DNA of 64,000 nucleotides from Actinobacillus arthritidis (GCF_029774155.1 NZ_CP103833.1:310001-374000); one strand, 5' to 3'; numbered from the stretch's first letter, positions 29,919 through 41,040 are shown. Notes: generated from the letters alone by a model not told the origin. Program-made: numbers and translations.

Positions 29919-31334
29919 TTAGCTCCAATCAACGTTGGTAAAACTATTATAAACTGCCCAAATAAATAAGAGTCCGATTAAGAGTAATAAGATTTTTTCA
30001 AATGTTGTTAAATTTAAGGCTTTACCTTGATGTTGATAACGTGAGTAAAGGAATAAAGCAATGCCCGGTACATAGAGGAGTACCGATAATAATAAGTAAT
30101 CTAACCCTGCCGCATAAACAATCCATAAACCGTAAATTGATGCGATAAAACCGGTCAGTTTGATATACCACGCTGAATTTTGTTGGAATGACAATTTCAA
30201 TAAATATGCACCGATTAAGAAATAAGGAACAAGAATCATTGAAGTTGAAATTAATAATAATGCGTTATAACTTTTTCCGGTTAAAAGCACTAAAAATAAA
30301 CAGAATTGAACAACAAAACCGGTAAACCAAAGTGAATTAATCGGCACTTCATTTGCGTTTAATTTATCTAAAATTTTCGGGAACGCACCGTTTTTCGCAC
30401 CACGATAAGGCACTTCAGCCGAATACATTGTCCAGCTTACATAAGAAGCAAGCACCGACACAATTAAGCAAAAAGTAATTAAAATCTTACCGCTTGAGCC
30501 GATCATGCTTTCCAATAAACCCGCCATTGACGGGTTTGACATCTCCGCAATGGTTTCACGCGGTAAAATGCCGAGTGAAAGCACGGTAATTGCAATGTAT
30601 AAAACCAAAGCAATTAAAATACCGAAAACAGTGGCTAAACCGACATCGCTTTTCTTTTTCGCATGCGCAGATAATACCGACGCACCTTCCACACCGGTAA
30701 ATACCCAAAGGGTAATTAACATCGTGTTTTTAACTTGTTCCGAAACGCTGTTATTCAGTGTTGTACCTTGCAAATCTTGATTAAAGGTTTCGCTTTTAAA
30801 ATACCAAATCGCTAAACCGATAAATAGTACGAGCGGGAACACTTTCACAAACGTTGCAACCAAGTTTACCGTTGCCGCTTCTTTTACGCCACTTGCTACT
30901 AAAGCGTGAACTAACCACACGATAATTGAAGCGCCGATAAAAGAAGCAAGTGTATTACCTTGCCCGAAAATAATTTTGGATTCCGTGTCGGTAAATGAAC
31001 CAATCCCTTCGAATGCCACCACTAAATAGCCGACAATCCCGATCGTCGCACACAGCCAGTAACCCCAAGCGGATAAAAAACCGACAAGATCACCGAATCC
31101 CTCTCGTGCATAAGTATAAATACCGCCGTCTAAATCCGGACGCAGACGAGAAATAAAGAAGAAAGAAAGCCCAAGGAAAATAATTCCGATACCGGTAATG
31201 ATCCAACCGAGAATTAACGCCTCACCGCCGGCGACTGCCGCCATATTTTGCGGTAGGCTGAAAATCCCGGAACCAATCATCGAACTGAGAACCAGTGCGG
31301 TTAAAGAAAGTAACCCAATTTTTTTGTTTGACAT
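29919..31334 (-). CDS. Basic amino acid antiporter, ArcD/APC type, copy 2
   Basis: 471-residue paralogue of the gene just downstream, sharing nearly all membrane segments (for example LSSMIGSGIFSLPQNMAAVAG, GIYTYAREGFGDLVGFLSAW and GLDYLLLSVLLYVPGIALFL). It has its own terminator, so the two copies can be expressed separately. Likely role is exchange of arginine, ornithine or lysine across the inner membrane. Differences are concentrated in loops and in the C-terminal helix. Together with argE two genes down, they suggest a locus for basic amino acid metabolism. Confidence 0.82.
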   Translation of the reverse strand: MSNKKIGLLSLTALVLSSMIGSGIFSLPQNMAAVAGGEALILGWIITGIGIIFLGLSFFFISRLRPDLDGGIYTYAREGFGDLVGFLSAWGYWLCATIGIVGYLVVAFEGIGSFTDTESKIIFGQGNTLASFIGASIIVWLVHALVASGVKEAATVNLVATFVKVFPLVLFIGLAIWYFKSETFNQDLQGTTLNNSVSEQVKNTMLITLWVFTGVEGASVLSAHAKKKSDVGLATVFGILIALVLYIAITVLSLGILPRETIAEMSNPSMAGLLESMIGSSGKILITFCLIVSVLASYVSWTMYSAEVPYRGAKNGAFPKILDKLNANEVPINSLWFTGFVVQFCLFLVLLTGKSYNALLLISTSMILVPYFLIGAYLLKLSFQQNSAWYIKLTGFIASIYGLWIVYAAGLDYLLLSVLLYVPGIALFLYSRYQHQGKALNLTTFEKILLLLIGLLFIWAVYNSFTNVDWS

Positions 31335-31364
31335 AATTGCCCTTATTTTGATGTTGTGTTTGAT

Positions 31365-31420
31365 ACAAGCGGTTAAATTTTGCGGATGTTTTGCAAAAAA
31401 TTGCCAATTTTGACCGCTTA
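31365..31420 (-). terminator. Paired uptake-signal terminator of mmuM
   Basis: ACAAGCGGTTAAATTT and AATTTTGACCGCTT arms, imperfect but with the uptake-signal core paired, directly after the mmuM stop codon. Confidence 0.65.
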
Positions 31421-31425
31421 TTCGG

Positions 31426-32331
31426 TTATTTTAAATGTTTCGCTAGTGTGTTGATGTATTCGATGCCGATACCGCAACAGCCGCCGACAATGGTTGCGCC
31501 TTGTGCCGTCCATTTTTGCGCCCACGCAAGATAGGCTTCAGGATCTAAATCTTTACGCACTTCGTCTAAACCGTCATTGGCGGTTGCATCTTTCGGTTGC
31601 GGAGCAAAGGCATTTGCATACGCACCGGTTTGGATATGTGTCGCATTTTTTTCTTTTAGAATAGATTGAGTTATTGCAAGTGCTTGCTCGATCACTTCAG
31701 GCTGGCGACAGTTAAATAAAATCGCATCAACGCCTAATTCCACCATTTTTTCAATCGCAAGAGCTACTGGCTCGCCGGAACGTAGTTGCGGCTCTTGTGT
31801 CGGTTCATCATCGGTTAAGGTAAACGAAACCCAAAGCGGGCGATTATCTTTTGGCAATAACGGCTTAATCGAAGTCGGTTCAATAATCGCACTTTGCGTT
31901 TCACATAACCAAATATCCACATAAGGCGCAAGCCCGTCAATAATCGGTTGAGCGATTTCCGCAAAACGATTCGCTTGAATCAAATCGGCACGGTAAGAGC
32001 CGAACATCGGTGGTAATGAACCGGCAATTTTTGCAGATTTTCCGCTATTTTTAACCGCTTGTTTTGCCAAACGACCGGCTAAATCGGCAAGCATTTTACC
32101 GTCTGCGCTAAAGCGCTGTTCGCCAATATGGAATGGCACAACCGCATAGCTGTTGGTCGTAATCACTTCTGCGCCGTTTGCGATAAAATCTTCGTGGACT
32201 TGTTGCACCGCAGACGGTTTTTCATAAAGCGATAAAGCCGACCATTCAGGTTGTTTGAAAGGTGCGTTTAAACGCATTAACTCACGGCTCATACCGCCGT
32301 CTAAAATTGTGATTGCCATATATTGCCCCAT
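31426..32331 (-). CDS. mmuM: Homocysteine S-methyltransferase
   Basis: Makes methionine from homocysteine using S-methylmethionine or S-adenosylmethionine as methyl donor. 301 residues, Pfam S-methyl_trans fold. N-terminal ITILDGGMSREL, GAEVITTNSYAVVP, and the zinc-binding cysteines in ILFNCRQPE and TIVGGCCGIG. Met-5 (32319, after GGGG) is a likelier start than Met-1. No S-methylmethionine permease gene is adjacent. The divergent neighbour is metK, and a Met box lies between them over this gene's probable -10, so MetJ repression is likely. Confidence 0.88.
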   Translation of the reverse strand: MGQYMAITILDGGMSRELMRLNAPFKQPEWSALSLYEKPSAVQQVHEDFIANGAEVITTNSYAVVPFHIGEQRFSADGKMLADLAGRLAKQAVKNSGKSAKIAGSLPPMFGSYRADLIQANRFAEIAQPIIDGLAPYVDIWLCETQSAIIEPTSIKPLLPKDNRPLWVSFTLTDDEPTQEPQLRSGEPVALAIEKMVELGVDAILFNCRQPEVIEQALAITQSILKEKNATHIQTGAYANAFAPQPKDATANDGLDEVRKDLDPEAYLAWAQKWTAQGATIVGGCCGIGIEYINTLAKHLK

Positions 32332-32387
32332 AAAATCATTTAGAAGTAAAGTTGAAAAATAGTTTGCCTTAGATGCTCAAAAAATAT

Positions 32388-32408
32388 ATTATAGACGTCT
32401 AGATGGAA
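32388..32408. promoter_or_regulatory. MetJ operator between mmuM and metK
   Basis: AGACGTCT (32393-32400) is a perfect Met box, followed without gap by AGATGGAA (32401-32408), a weaker second box. On the minus strand TATAAT (32393-32388) overlaps the first box as a candidate -10 for mmuM. Confidence 0.75.
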
Positions 32409-32431
32409 AAACTTCCAAAAGAATTTAATAT

Positions 32432-32474
32432 AAGCGGTCGAATTTTGCAAATATTTTGTGATTTTTGACCGCTT
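32432..32474. repeat. Paired uptake-signal hairpin upstream of metK
   Basis: AAGCGGTC (32432-32439) pairs with GACCGCTT (32467-32474), within A/T-rich flanks. As at queC/purM it lies between divergent genes, so it is not an ordinary terminator. A further small hairpin GGAGC-AAC-GCTCC follows before metK. Confidence 0.6.
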
Positions 32475-32537
32475 GTAAATTTTAGTGAGGGAGCAACGCT
32501 CCTGCCTATATAAAGGTATAACCAAAGGATAATTACA

Positions 32538-33690
32538 ATGGCGATTAATTTATTTACTTCAGAATCAGTATCAGAAGGACATCCGGATAAAATTGCGGAC
32601 CAAATCTCGGATGCGGTGTTAGATGAAATTTTAAAACAAGACCCGAAAGCGCGTGTGGCGTGTGAAACTTATGTAAAAACCGGTATGGCATTGGTCGGCG
32701 GTGAAATCACCACTTCTGCGTGGGTGGATATCGAAAACTTAACCCGTCAAGTGATTTGCGACATCGGCTATACCCATTCGGATATGGGCTTTGATGCACA
32801 TTCTTGTGCGGTATTAAATGCGATTGGTAAACAATCTCCGGATATTAACCAAGGTGTTGACCGTGCGGATCCGTTAGAGCAAGGTGCGGGCGACCAAGGT
32901 ATTATGTTCGGTTATGCAACCAATGAAACCGATGTATTAATGCCGGCACCGATTACATACGCCCATCGTTTAATGGAACAACAAGCGAAAGTACGTAAAT
33001 CTGGCAAATTAGACTGGTTACGTCCGGATGCGAAAAGCCAATTAACCTTCGCTTATGAAAATAACAAAATCGTAGGGATTGATGCGGTGGTGCTTTCAAC
33101 CCAACACGCTGAACACGTTTCACAAAAAGATTTAGTGGAAGGTGTGATGGAAGAAATCATCAAGCCGGTATTGCCAAGCGAATGGTTAAGCCAAAACACC
33201 AAATACTTCATTAACCCGACTGGTCGTTTCGTGATTGGCGGTCCAATGGGTGACTGTGGTTTAACCGGCCGTAAAATTATCGTAGATACTTACGGTGGTG
33301 CGACTCGTCACGGTGGCGGTGCATTCTCTGGTAAAGACCCATCAAAAGTTGACCGTTCGGCGACGATACGCAAGACGTTATGTAGCAAAAAATATCGTGG
33401 CGGCAGGTTTAGCGGATCGTTGTGAAATCCAGCTTTCTTATGCAATCGGTGTGGCGGATCCGACATCAATTATGGTGGAAACGTTCGGCACAGGTAAAGT
33501 TTCAAATGAAACATTAGTGAAATTAATCTACCAAAACTTTGATTTACGTCCATACGGCTTAATCAAAATGTTAGATTTAATCCGTCCGATTTACCGTGAA
33601 ACAGCAACTTACGGTCACTTTGGTCGTGAACATTTCCCATGGGAACAAACAGATAAAGCGGAAGCATTACGTGCTGGTGCAGGTTTATAA
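32538..33690 (+). CDS. metK: S-adenosylmethionine synthetase (one frameshift)
   Basis: Makes S-adenosylmethionine from methionine and ATP. Essential in nearly all bacteria. Family motifs: [28 protein letters not shown], and [16 protein letters not shown]. The first frame fails at about 33360-33378 (CGGCGACGATACGCAAG region) and the second, ..[20 protein letters not shown].., continues to 33690. Corrected length is about 383 residues (E. coli 384). The damaged stretch corresponds to SAAYAARYV in E. coli. As the gene is indispensable, a read error is likeliest. The MetJ box upstream suggests methionine control. Confidence 0.94.
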
Positions 33691-33717
33691 TTAAGTTGAA
33701 ATAGCTTAGCCATATAG

Positions 33718-33766
33718 AGCGGTTGAATTTACAGAGAAATGTGTACGTTCAACCGCTTGTTTTTTA
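33718..33766 (+). terminator. Paired uptake-signal terminator of metK
   Basis: AGCGGTTGAA (33718-33727) pairs with TTCAACCGCT (33748-33757), followed by a T run. The right arm belongs to a full ACCGCTTGT. Confidence 0.83.
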
Positions 33767-33781
33767 ATTCGGTATTATTAC

Positions 33782-33818
33782 GCAAACGTTTGCCTAAAAG
33801 GCTGTAAAAGCGTATAAT
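33782..33818 (+). promoter_or_regulatory. PurR box and promoter of the NCS2 permease gene
   Basis: GCAAACGTTTGC (33782-33793) overlaps the -35 TTGCCT (33790-33795). TATAAT (33813-33818) follows with 17-base spacing. Repression by PurR is therefore expected. Confidence 0.85.
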
Positions 33819-33847
33819 TCGCCCCAATTTTTTAGTTTGAGGCATTT

Positions 33848-35140
33848 ATGCAAAATTTACGTTATCCTGTCGATTCTAAACCGCCTTTCGGTTTAACCCT
33901 TTTACTCGCAAGACACAACATCTTTTAGCCGCACTTGGTGGAATTATTGCCGTGCCGCTTGTTATCGGAAATGTATTAAAACTTCCAACACCGGATACCA
34001 TTGTATTGGTTAATGCGGCGTTATTGGTTTCAGGGATTGTGACGATTATTCAATGTAGAGGCGTTGGCCCTATTGGTTTGCGTTTACCGAGCGTGATGGG
34101 AACGAGCTTTACTTTCGTAGCGAGCACTTGCGATTGGTTTTAGCGAACATGGTGTTGCCGGCATTATGGGCGCTTCGTTAGTCGGCTCATTAGTGATGAT
34201 TATCGGTAGCTTCTTTATGCCATATGTCCGTAAATTATTCCCACCAGTCGTGACCGGCGTAGTGGTAATGATGATCGGTCTGAGTTTAATTCCTGTCGCA
34301 GTAGACTGGTTCGCCGGCGGTCAAAAAGGCGATGCACATTATTCGGATCCGGCAAATCTTGCAATGGCGACTTTTGTACTTGTGCTGGTTGTGATCTTAG
34401 TACAATGGGGTAAAGGTATTTTCTCAGCGGCGGCGATTGTGATCGGTATGATGGTCGGTTATGTAGTGGCGTTAGCATTAGGTTGGATCAACTTTGATGC
34501 GGTTAAAAATGCAGAAACTTTTGCCATTCCGCGACCGTTGCATTTCGGATTAGCTTTTCCAATTTCAGGTATTATCGGGATGTCGATTGCTTATTTAGTG
34601 ACGATTGTTGAATCAAGCGGTAACTTTTTAGCATTAGGTAATGCAACACAAACCGAAATCACCGGTAAGCATTTACGTGGCGGTGTATTATGTGACGGTT
34701 TAGGCTCTGCATTTGCGGCAATTATGTCGACTACGCCATTCTCATCGTTTGCACAAAATATCGGTGTCATTTCGTTGACCGGTGTGGCAAGTCGCTATGT
34801 AGTAACGGTTATGGGCGTATTACTGGTTTTAGCCGGTGTATTTCCTTGGTTTGGCGCATTAATCGTTTCGATTCCTAGCCCTGTTTTAGGTGGTGCGGGC
34901 TTAATGATGTTTGCGATGATTATTGTCGCTGGTATCCAAATGTTGGATAAAGTAGAACGTTCAAAACGTAATGGTTTAATTATTGCGATTTCAATCGGTT
35001 GCGGTTTAGCGGTGACGACTCGTCCTGAATTATTAGATAAATTACCGAGCTTCTTTAAAGAGGTATTCGGTTCAGGCATTACGGTCGGATCACTACTTGC
35101 ATTAGTGCTAAATCTGATTCTTCCTGAGGATAAGGAATAA
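33848..35140 (+). CDS. NCS2 purine (xanthine/urate-like) permease, two frameshifts
   Basis: Proton-coupled nucleobase transporter. The start (MQNLRYPVDSKPPFGLTLLL) is in one frame, the next part (about 33915-34125, AALGGIIAVPLVIGN.. to LRLPSVMGTSFTFVA) in another, and the rest back in the first. The two shifts (near 33912 and 34128) cancel, giving about 430 residues. The MGTSFTFVA and TPFSSFAQNIGVISLTGVASRYV motifs are of the XanP/PbuX/UacT group, more than of UraA, and a PurR box in the promoter also argues for a purine rather than uracil. Substrate (xanthine, urate or guanine) is unresolved. A terminator follows. Confidence 0.82.
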
Positions 35141-35208
35141 ATAATTAGTGCAATTGGAAAAACTTACTTGAAATTGGGTAAGTGAAGCCTTATCTTACGA
35201 AATAACTT

Positions 35209-35237
35209 AACGCCACGGTCAAGTGGCGTTTTCTTTT
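35209..35237 (+). terminator. Terminator of the NCS2 permease gene
   Basis: AACGCCAC and GTGGCGTT arms around GGTCAA, followed by TTCTTTTT. It lies 27 bases before trxA. Confidence 0.88.
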
Positions 35238-35263
35238 TAGATTATCAATTAAGGAAACAAATT

Positions 35264-35581
35264 ATGACATTACAAGTTACTGACGCAACTTTTGAACAAG
35301 AAGTTTTAAAATCAGATGTACCTGTATTATTAGACTTTTGGGCACCATGGTGTGGTCCTTGCCGTATGGTTGCACCAATTTTAGACGAATTATCAGAAGA
35401 GTTTGCAGGTCGTGCGAAAATCGCTAAAGTAAATGTGGATGAGAACCAACAAATCCCAGCACAGTTTGGTATTCGTTCAATCCCAACTTTAATCCTTTTC
35501 AAAAATGGTGAAGTGGTTGCAACACAAGTTGGTGCATTACCAAAATCACAATTAAGTGCATTTGTTGAACAAGTGCTTTAA
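35264..35581 (+). CDS. trxA: Thioredoxin 1
   Basis: Cytoplasmic dithiol-disulfide oxidoreductase, 105 residues. Active site [11 protein letters not shown], cis-proline in [10 protein letters not shown], and the conserved buried aspartate in LLDFWA. RBS AAGGAAA precedes the start. Its own hairpin terminator follows, so it is monocistronic. Confidence 0.96.
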   Translation: MTLQVTDATFEQEVLKSDVPVLLDFWAPWCGPCRMVAPILDELSEEFAGRAKIAKVNVDENQQIPAQFGIRSIPTLILFKNGEVVATQVGALPKSQLSAFVEQVL

Positions 35582-35599
35582 TCTTTAATTTTCTAAATC

Positions 35600-35625
35600 G
35601 GGCGAGTTAATTCTCGCCCTTTTTA
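35600..35625 (+). terminator. Terminator of trxA
   Basis: GGGCGAG-TTAATT-CTCGCCC followed by TTTTT. Confidence 0.9.
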
Positions 35626-35758
35626 TTTGCAAAAAAATTGTTAAAAAAGACCGCTATTTGCTATATAAAGCCTAGCAAAATCAAGTACAAATAGGTACAA
35701 TCGACAAGCTACGTTATTTTTAATAGACGTACAGAAATTTTTTATTTTGGAGAAATTT

Positions 35759-36955
35759 ATGTCGTGGAATGAATCAGGCAACCAGCAAGATCCGTGGGGT
35801 AAACCGGGTCAAAAAAAGCCTGAGCAACAAGGGCAAGGTTCGCAACAAGAACCGAATCAACAGAATAATCGCCAAGAGCCGCCGGATTTAGAGGAGGCTT
35901 TTAGCTCGTTACTAAAAAAAATGGGTGGTGGTAAAAAAGGAAATCAATCGGGAAATTCGCAGAATTTCGGTAAATTCCTACCGCTTACAGCCATTTTAGC
36001 CGCTATCGTTTGGGGTGCATCCGGATTTTATACCGTTCAAGAGGCGGAAAGAGGGGTTGTGACTCGTTTCGGGAAATTGCACCAAATCGTAATGCCGGGA
36101 TTAAACTGGAAACCGACTTTTATTGATGAAGTGATTCCGGTCAATATTGAGCGTGTATCAGAATTAAAAACCGGCGGTTCAATGCTGACACAAGACGAAA
36201 ATATGGTTCAGGTTGAAATGACAGTTCAATACCGTGTTGAAGATCCGGCTAAATATAAATTTAGCGTGCGTGATGCGGATGATAGCTTAAAACAAGCGAC
36301 AGACAGTGCATTACGTTATGTGATCGGTCATATGTCAATGGACGATATTTTAACTACCGGTCGTGCAACGGTGCGTGAGAAAACTTGGCAAACTCTCCGT
36401 GATATTATTAAAACCTATGATATGGGGTTATTGGTTACGGACGTAAACTTCCAATCTGCTCGCCCACCAGAAGAAGTAAAAGATGCGTTTGATGATGCTA
36501 TTAAAGCACAAGAAGACGAACAGCGTTTAATTCGTGAAGCGGAAGCCTATGCTCGTGGGCGTGAACCGATTGCACGTGGTCAGGCACAACGTATCGTTGA
36601 ACAAGCGACGGCTTATAAAGATCAAATCGTGTTAGAAGCAAAAGGTGAAGTAGAACGTTTTTCTAAACTTTTACCGGAATATAAAGTCGCACCGAAAGTA
36701 ATGCGTGAGCGTTTATATATCGAAACCATGGAAAAAGTGATGAAAAATACGCCGAAAGTGATTATGGACGGCAATGGTAATAATTTAAACGTACTTCCAA
36801 TGGATAAATTATTGGCTAAACCAACAGTATCTGAGCCAGTGAAACAAGCGACACCAATTATTGTTCAGCAACCGCAAGTCATGCAACAACCAGTACAAAC
36901 TTCTGTGCCAAATACACAACAAAATAAAGAGCCGGTACGTAAGGGGAGATTTTAA
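35759..36955 (+). CDS. hflK: FtsH protease modulator HflK
   Basis: With HflC forms the membrane complex that encloses and modulates FtsH. The start is ATG 35759 (MSWNESGNQQDPWG) after TTTGGAG. The TTG at 35747 gives no better match. 398 residues: a hydrophilic Gln/Pro/Asn-rich N-terminus of about 70 residues, one membrane helix (LPLTAILAAIVWGASGFYTV), a band-7/SPFH domain (GVVTRFGKLHQIVMPGLNWK..), and a Gln-rich tail. hflC begins two bases after the stop. Confidence 0.94.
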   Translation: MSWNESGNQQDPWGKPGQKKPEQQGQGSQQEPNQQNNRQEPPDLEEAFSSLLKKMGGGKKGNQSGNSQNFGKFLPLTAILAAIVWGASGFYTVQEAERGVVTRFGKLHQIVMPGLNWKPTFIDEVIPVNIERVSELKTGGSMLTQDENMVQVEMTVQYRVEDPAKYKFSVRDADDSLKQATDSALRYVIGHMSMDDILTTGRATVREKTWQTLRDIIKTYDMGLLVTDVNFQSARPPEEVKDAFDDAIKAQEDEQRLIREAEAYARGREPIARGQAQRIVEQATAYKDQIVLEAKGEVERFSKLLPEYKVAPKVMRERLYIETMEKVMKNTPKVIMDGNGNNLNVLPMDKLLAKPTVSEPVKQATPIIVQQPQVMQQPVQTSVPNTQQNKEPVRKGRF

Positions 36956-36957
36956 AA

Positions 36958-37845
36958 ATGCGTAAATTCTTATTACCTATTTTATCTCTCATTGCTTTTG
37001 CGGTGATTTCTTGTATTACGATAGTACCAGAAGGTTATCGTGGAATTATGTTACGTTTTAATAAAGTACACCGTGATTCAGACCAAAAAGTAGTGGTTTA
37101 TGCACCGGGTTTACACTTTAAAGCACCGTTTATTGATAGCTTAAAAGTATTGGATGCACGTATTCAAATTTTAGACGGTCAAGAAGATCGCTTTGTCACG
37201 GTTGAGAAAAAAGACTTATTAGTTGATTCTTACGTAAAATGGCGTATCAGCGATTTCGGTCAATTTTATACCGCAACCGGTGGTGATGCACAACGTGCTT
37301 CGGATCTTTTAAAACGTAAAGTGGGCGACCGTTTACGTTCTGAAATTGGTTCTCGTACGATTAAAGATATCGTATCGGGTTCTCGTGGCGAATTGATGGC
37401 CGGCGCACAAAAAGCATTAAATGACGGTGATGACGGTGCTGAGAAACTTGGTATCGAAGTGGTTGACGTACGTGTGAAACAGATCAACCTACCGAATGAA
37501 GTTTCATCTTCAATTTATCAACGTATGCGTGCGGAACGTCTCGCAGTTGCAAGTGAACACCGTTCGCAAGGCGAAGAAAAAGCTGAAATTATTCGTGCCG
37601 AAGTCGATAAGAAAGTCGTGCTTATTGAAGCACAAGCGAAGAAAACTGCTGAAACTTTACGCGGTGAAGGCGATGCACAAGCGGCAAAAATTTATGCAGA
37701 CGCATTCAGCCAAGAGCCAGAGTTTTATAGCTTCGTTCGTAGCTTAAAGGCATACGAAAACAGCTTTGCAAAAGATCAAAGCAATATGATGCTACTTAAA
37801 TCGGACAGCGAGTTTTTCCGTTTTATGAAAGCACCGACAAAATAA
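36958..37845 (+). CDS. hflC: FtsH protease modulator HflC
   Basis: Partner of HflK. 295 residues with an N-terminal membrane anchor (LLPILSLIAFAVISCITIV), an SPFH domain (RGIMLRFNKVHRDSDQK.., APGLHFKAPFIDSLKVLDAR), and the alanine/glutamate-rich C-terminal helix (EEKAEIIRAEVDKKVVLIEA). Co-transcribed with hflK (two-base gap). A strong terminator follows. Confidence 0.94.
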   Translation: MRKFLLPILSLIAFAVISCITIVPEGYRGIMLRFNKVHRDSDQKVVVYAPGLHFKAPFIDSLKVLDARIQILDGQEDRFVTVEKKDLLVDSYVKWRISDFGQFYTATGGDAQRASDLLKRKVGDRLRSEIGSRTIKDIVSGSRGELMAGAQKALNDGDDGAEKLGIEVVDVRVKQINLPNEVSSSIYQRMRAERLAVASEHRSQGEEKAEIIRAEVDKKVVLIEAQAKKTAETLRGEGDAQAAKIYADAFSQEPEFYSFVRSLKAYENSFAKDQSNMMLLKSDSEFFRFMKAPTK

Positions 37846-37856
37846 TTGTATCTATA

Positions 37857-37888
37857 AGACCCGATCTATATCGGGTCTTTGATTTTTT
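37857..37888 (+). terminator. Terminator of hflKC
   Basis: AAGACCCGAT-CTAT-ATCGGGTCTT followed by TGATTTTTTT. Confidence 0.9.
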
Positions 37889-37913
37889 TATTTCGCTCTG
37901 AAAACAACGTATT

Positions 37914-37973
37914 ACAAGCGGTAGGATTTAGCCGTTTTGGGGTAAATTTCTTAGAATATTTAACCGCTTGTTA
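37914..37973. repeat. Pair of uptake signals upstream of purA
   Basis: ACAAGCGGT (37914-37922) and ACCGCTTGT (about 37965-37973) in inverted order but 42 bases apart with little further pairing. No PurR box was found between here and purA, unlike the other purine genes in the window. Confidence 0.55.
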
Positions 37974-37991
37974 TTGGTGTGTTTGGAGTGA

Positions 37992-39332
<1,341 letters not shown>

Positions 39333-39357
39333 TTTCGTTTAAATTTTAAGTTGTTTT

Positions 39358-39421
39358 CTTACCACGGAAAACACGGAGTTCACGGAATTTTCTGTGTATT
39401 CTGTGCTTTCCGTGGTAATTG
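39358..39421. repeat. Long imperfect palindrome after purA
   Basis: TTACCACGGAAA at the left end pairs with TTTCCGTGGTAA at the right, with further CACGGA/TCTGTG matches inside. The left arm resembles the direct sequence CACAGAATACACGGACTTCA near 57917, so this may be a dispersed intergenic element. It could also act as the purA terminator. Confidence 0.6.
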
Positions 39422-39442
39422 TTTTTTTGATACTTGTCTGAA

Positions 39443-39488
39443 AAGCAGTTAAATTTGCAAATTTTTAGCGAAATTTAACCGCTTGTTT
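39443..39488 (+). terminator. Degenerate paired uptake-signal hairpin before thiI
   Basis: AAGCAGTTAAATTT pairs with AAATTTAACCGCTT. The left arm carries one substitution in the signal core, the right arm is complete. Confidence 0.6.
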
Positions 39489-39520
39489 GGGCAACTTATT
39501 TTCCGTAGTGAAACCGAAAA

Positions 39521-40969
39521 ATGAAATTTATTATTAAACTTTTCCCTGAAATTATGATTAAAAGCGATTCGGTTCGTAAACGCTTTATCAAAATTCTGAC
39601 CTCAAATATCCGCAATGTTTTATTGCGTGAAACTGAAAATGTGGCGGTTATTCGTAACTGGGACTTCATTGAAGTGCGAGCCAAAGTGGTGGAAGAAGCT
39701 CCGATGGTATTGGAATTACTGAAACGTACGCCGGGTATTCACCACATTTTAGAAGTGGAAGAAATGCCTTTTGTTACCATGCACGATATTTTTGAAAATA
39801 CATTGGCAAAAGTACGTGATGAATTGGAAGGTAAAACGTTCTGCGTGCGTGTACGCCGTAAAGGTAAGCATGAATTTCGTTCGTTAGATGTAGAAAAATA
39901 TGTGGGTGGCGGTTTAAATCAACATATTGAATCGGCTCGGGTAAAATTAACTAAGCCGGATGTAACCGTGCGTATTGATATTGACGGCGATAAAATGTTG
40001 CTAATCAATGCTCGTCACGAGGGTTTAGGCGGTTATCCGATAGGAACGCAAGAAGATGTGTTATCGCTTATTTCCGGTGGCTTTGATTCGGGCGTATCGA
40101 GTTATATGCTGATTCGTCGTGGCTCGCGTGTACATTACTGCTTCTTTAATTTAGGCGGTGCGGCGCATGAAATCGGTGTAAAACAAATGGCATACCATAT
40201 TTGGAGCCGTTACAGCACTTCACACAAAGTCCGTTTTGTGGCGATTAATTTTGAAAATGTGGTTGGCGAAATTTTAGAGAAAGTCGATAACGGTCAAATG
40301 GGCGTGGTGTTAAAACGTATGATGGTGCGTGCCGCAAGTAAAATCGCCGAGCGTTTCGATATTCAAGCGATCGTAACCGGTGAAGCGTTAGGTCAGGTTT
40401 CAAGCCAAACTTTAACCAATTTACGTTTAATCGATAAAGCGTCCGATACATTGGTATTACGTCCGTTAATCACCCACGATAAAGAACAAATTATCGCTAT
40501 GGCAAAAGAAATCGGCACCGATGATATTGCGAAATCCATGCCGGAATTTTGTGGCGTTATCTCGAAAAATCCGACCGTGAAAGCGATTGAAAGCAAAATT
40601 GTGGAAGAGGAAGGGCATTTCAATTTTGAAGTGTTGGAACAAGCGGTAACAAACGCACAGTTCCTCGATATTCGTGAGATTGCTCAACAAACGGAACAAG
40701 AAGTTGTGTCGGTTGAAACGACTTCTGAATTAACCGAAAACGATATTATTTTAGATATTCGTAGCCCGGAAGAAACTGATGAAGCTCCGTTTAGTTTGGA
40801 CAGTGTAGAAGTAAAATTAATGCCGTTCTATAAACTTTCAAGCCAGTTCGCTTCGTTGGATCAATCGAAAAACTACTTACTTTACTGCCAACGTGGGGTA
40901 ATGAGCAAATTACAAGCGCTTTATCTCAAAGAGAATGGCTTTAGTAATGTAAAAGTGTTCCGACACTAA
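39521..40969 (+). CDS. thiI: tRNA s4U8 sulfurtransferase / thiazole synthesis protein
   Basis: Introduces 4-thiouridine at tRNA position 8, and in enteric bacteria also passes sulfur to ThiS for thiamine. 482 residues: THUMP domain (about 60-165), PP-loop adenylation site [13 protein letters not shown], and C-terminal rhodanese domain with persulfide cysteine in [17 protein letters not shown]. Presence of the rhodanese part makes it the long E. coli type. A paired uptake-signal terminator follows, marking the end of the core block before the accessory region. Confidence 0.95.
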   Translation: MKFIIKLFPEIMIKSDSVRKRFIKILTSNIRNVLLRETENVAVIRNWDFIEVRAKVVEEAPMVLELLKRTPGIHHILEVEEMPFVTMHDIFENTLAKVRDELEGKTFCVRVRRKGKHEFRSLDVEKYVGGGLNQHIESARVKLTKPDVTVRIDIDGDKMLLINARHEGLGGYPIGTQEDVLSLISGGFDSGVSSYMLIRRGSRVHYCFFNLGGAAHEIGVKQMAYHIWSRYSTSHKVRFVAINFENVVGEILEKVDNGQMGVVLKRMMVRAASKIAERFDIQAIVTGEALGQVSSQTLTNLRLIDKASDTLVLRPLITHDKEQIIAMAKEIGTDDIAKSMPEFCGVISKNPTVKAIESKIVEEEGHFNFEVLEQAVTNAQFLDIREIAQQTEQEVVSVETTSELTENDIILDIRSPEETDEAPFSLDSVEVKLMPFYKLSSQFASLDQSKNYLLYCQRGVMSKLQALYLKENGFSNVKVFRH

Positions 40970-40987
40970 TTATTTTAGCAACTTTAA

Positions 40988-41035
40988 AAGCGGTCATTTT
41001 TTGCAAAAAATTTGTAAAATTTGACCGCTTTTTCA
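40988..41035 (+). terminator. Paired uptake-signal terminator of thiI
   Basis: AAGCGGTCA (from 40988) and TGACCGCTT (to 41030) with TTTGCAAAAAATTT inside and TTTTT after. Confidence 0.85.
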
Positions 41036-41040
41036 TTATT

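Noticed and set aside
32340..32525. 61-codon leftward open frame between mmuM and metK
   Set aside because: It spans the Met box and the uptake-signal hairpin. No family resemblance and no start signal.
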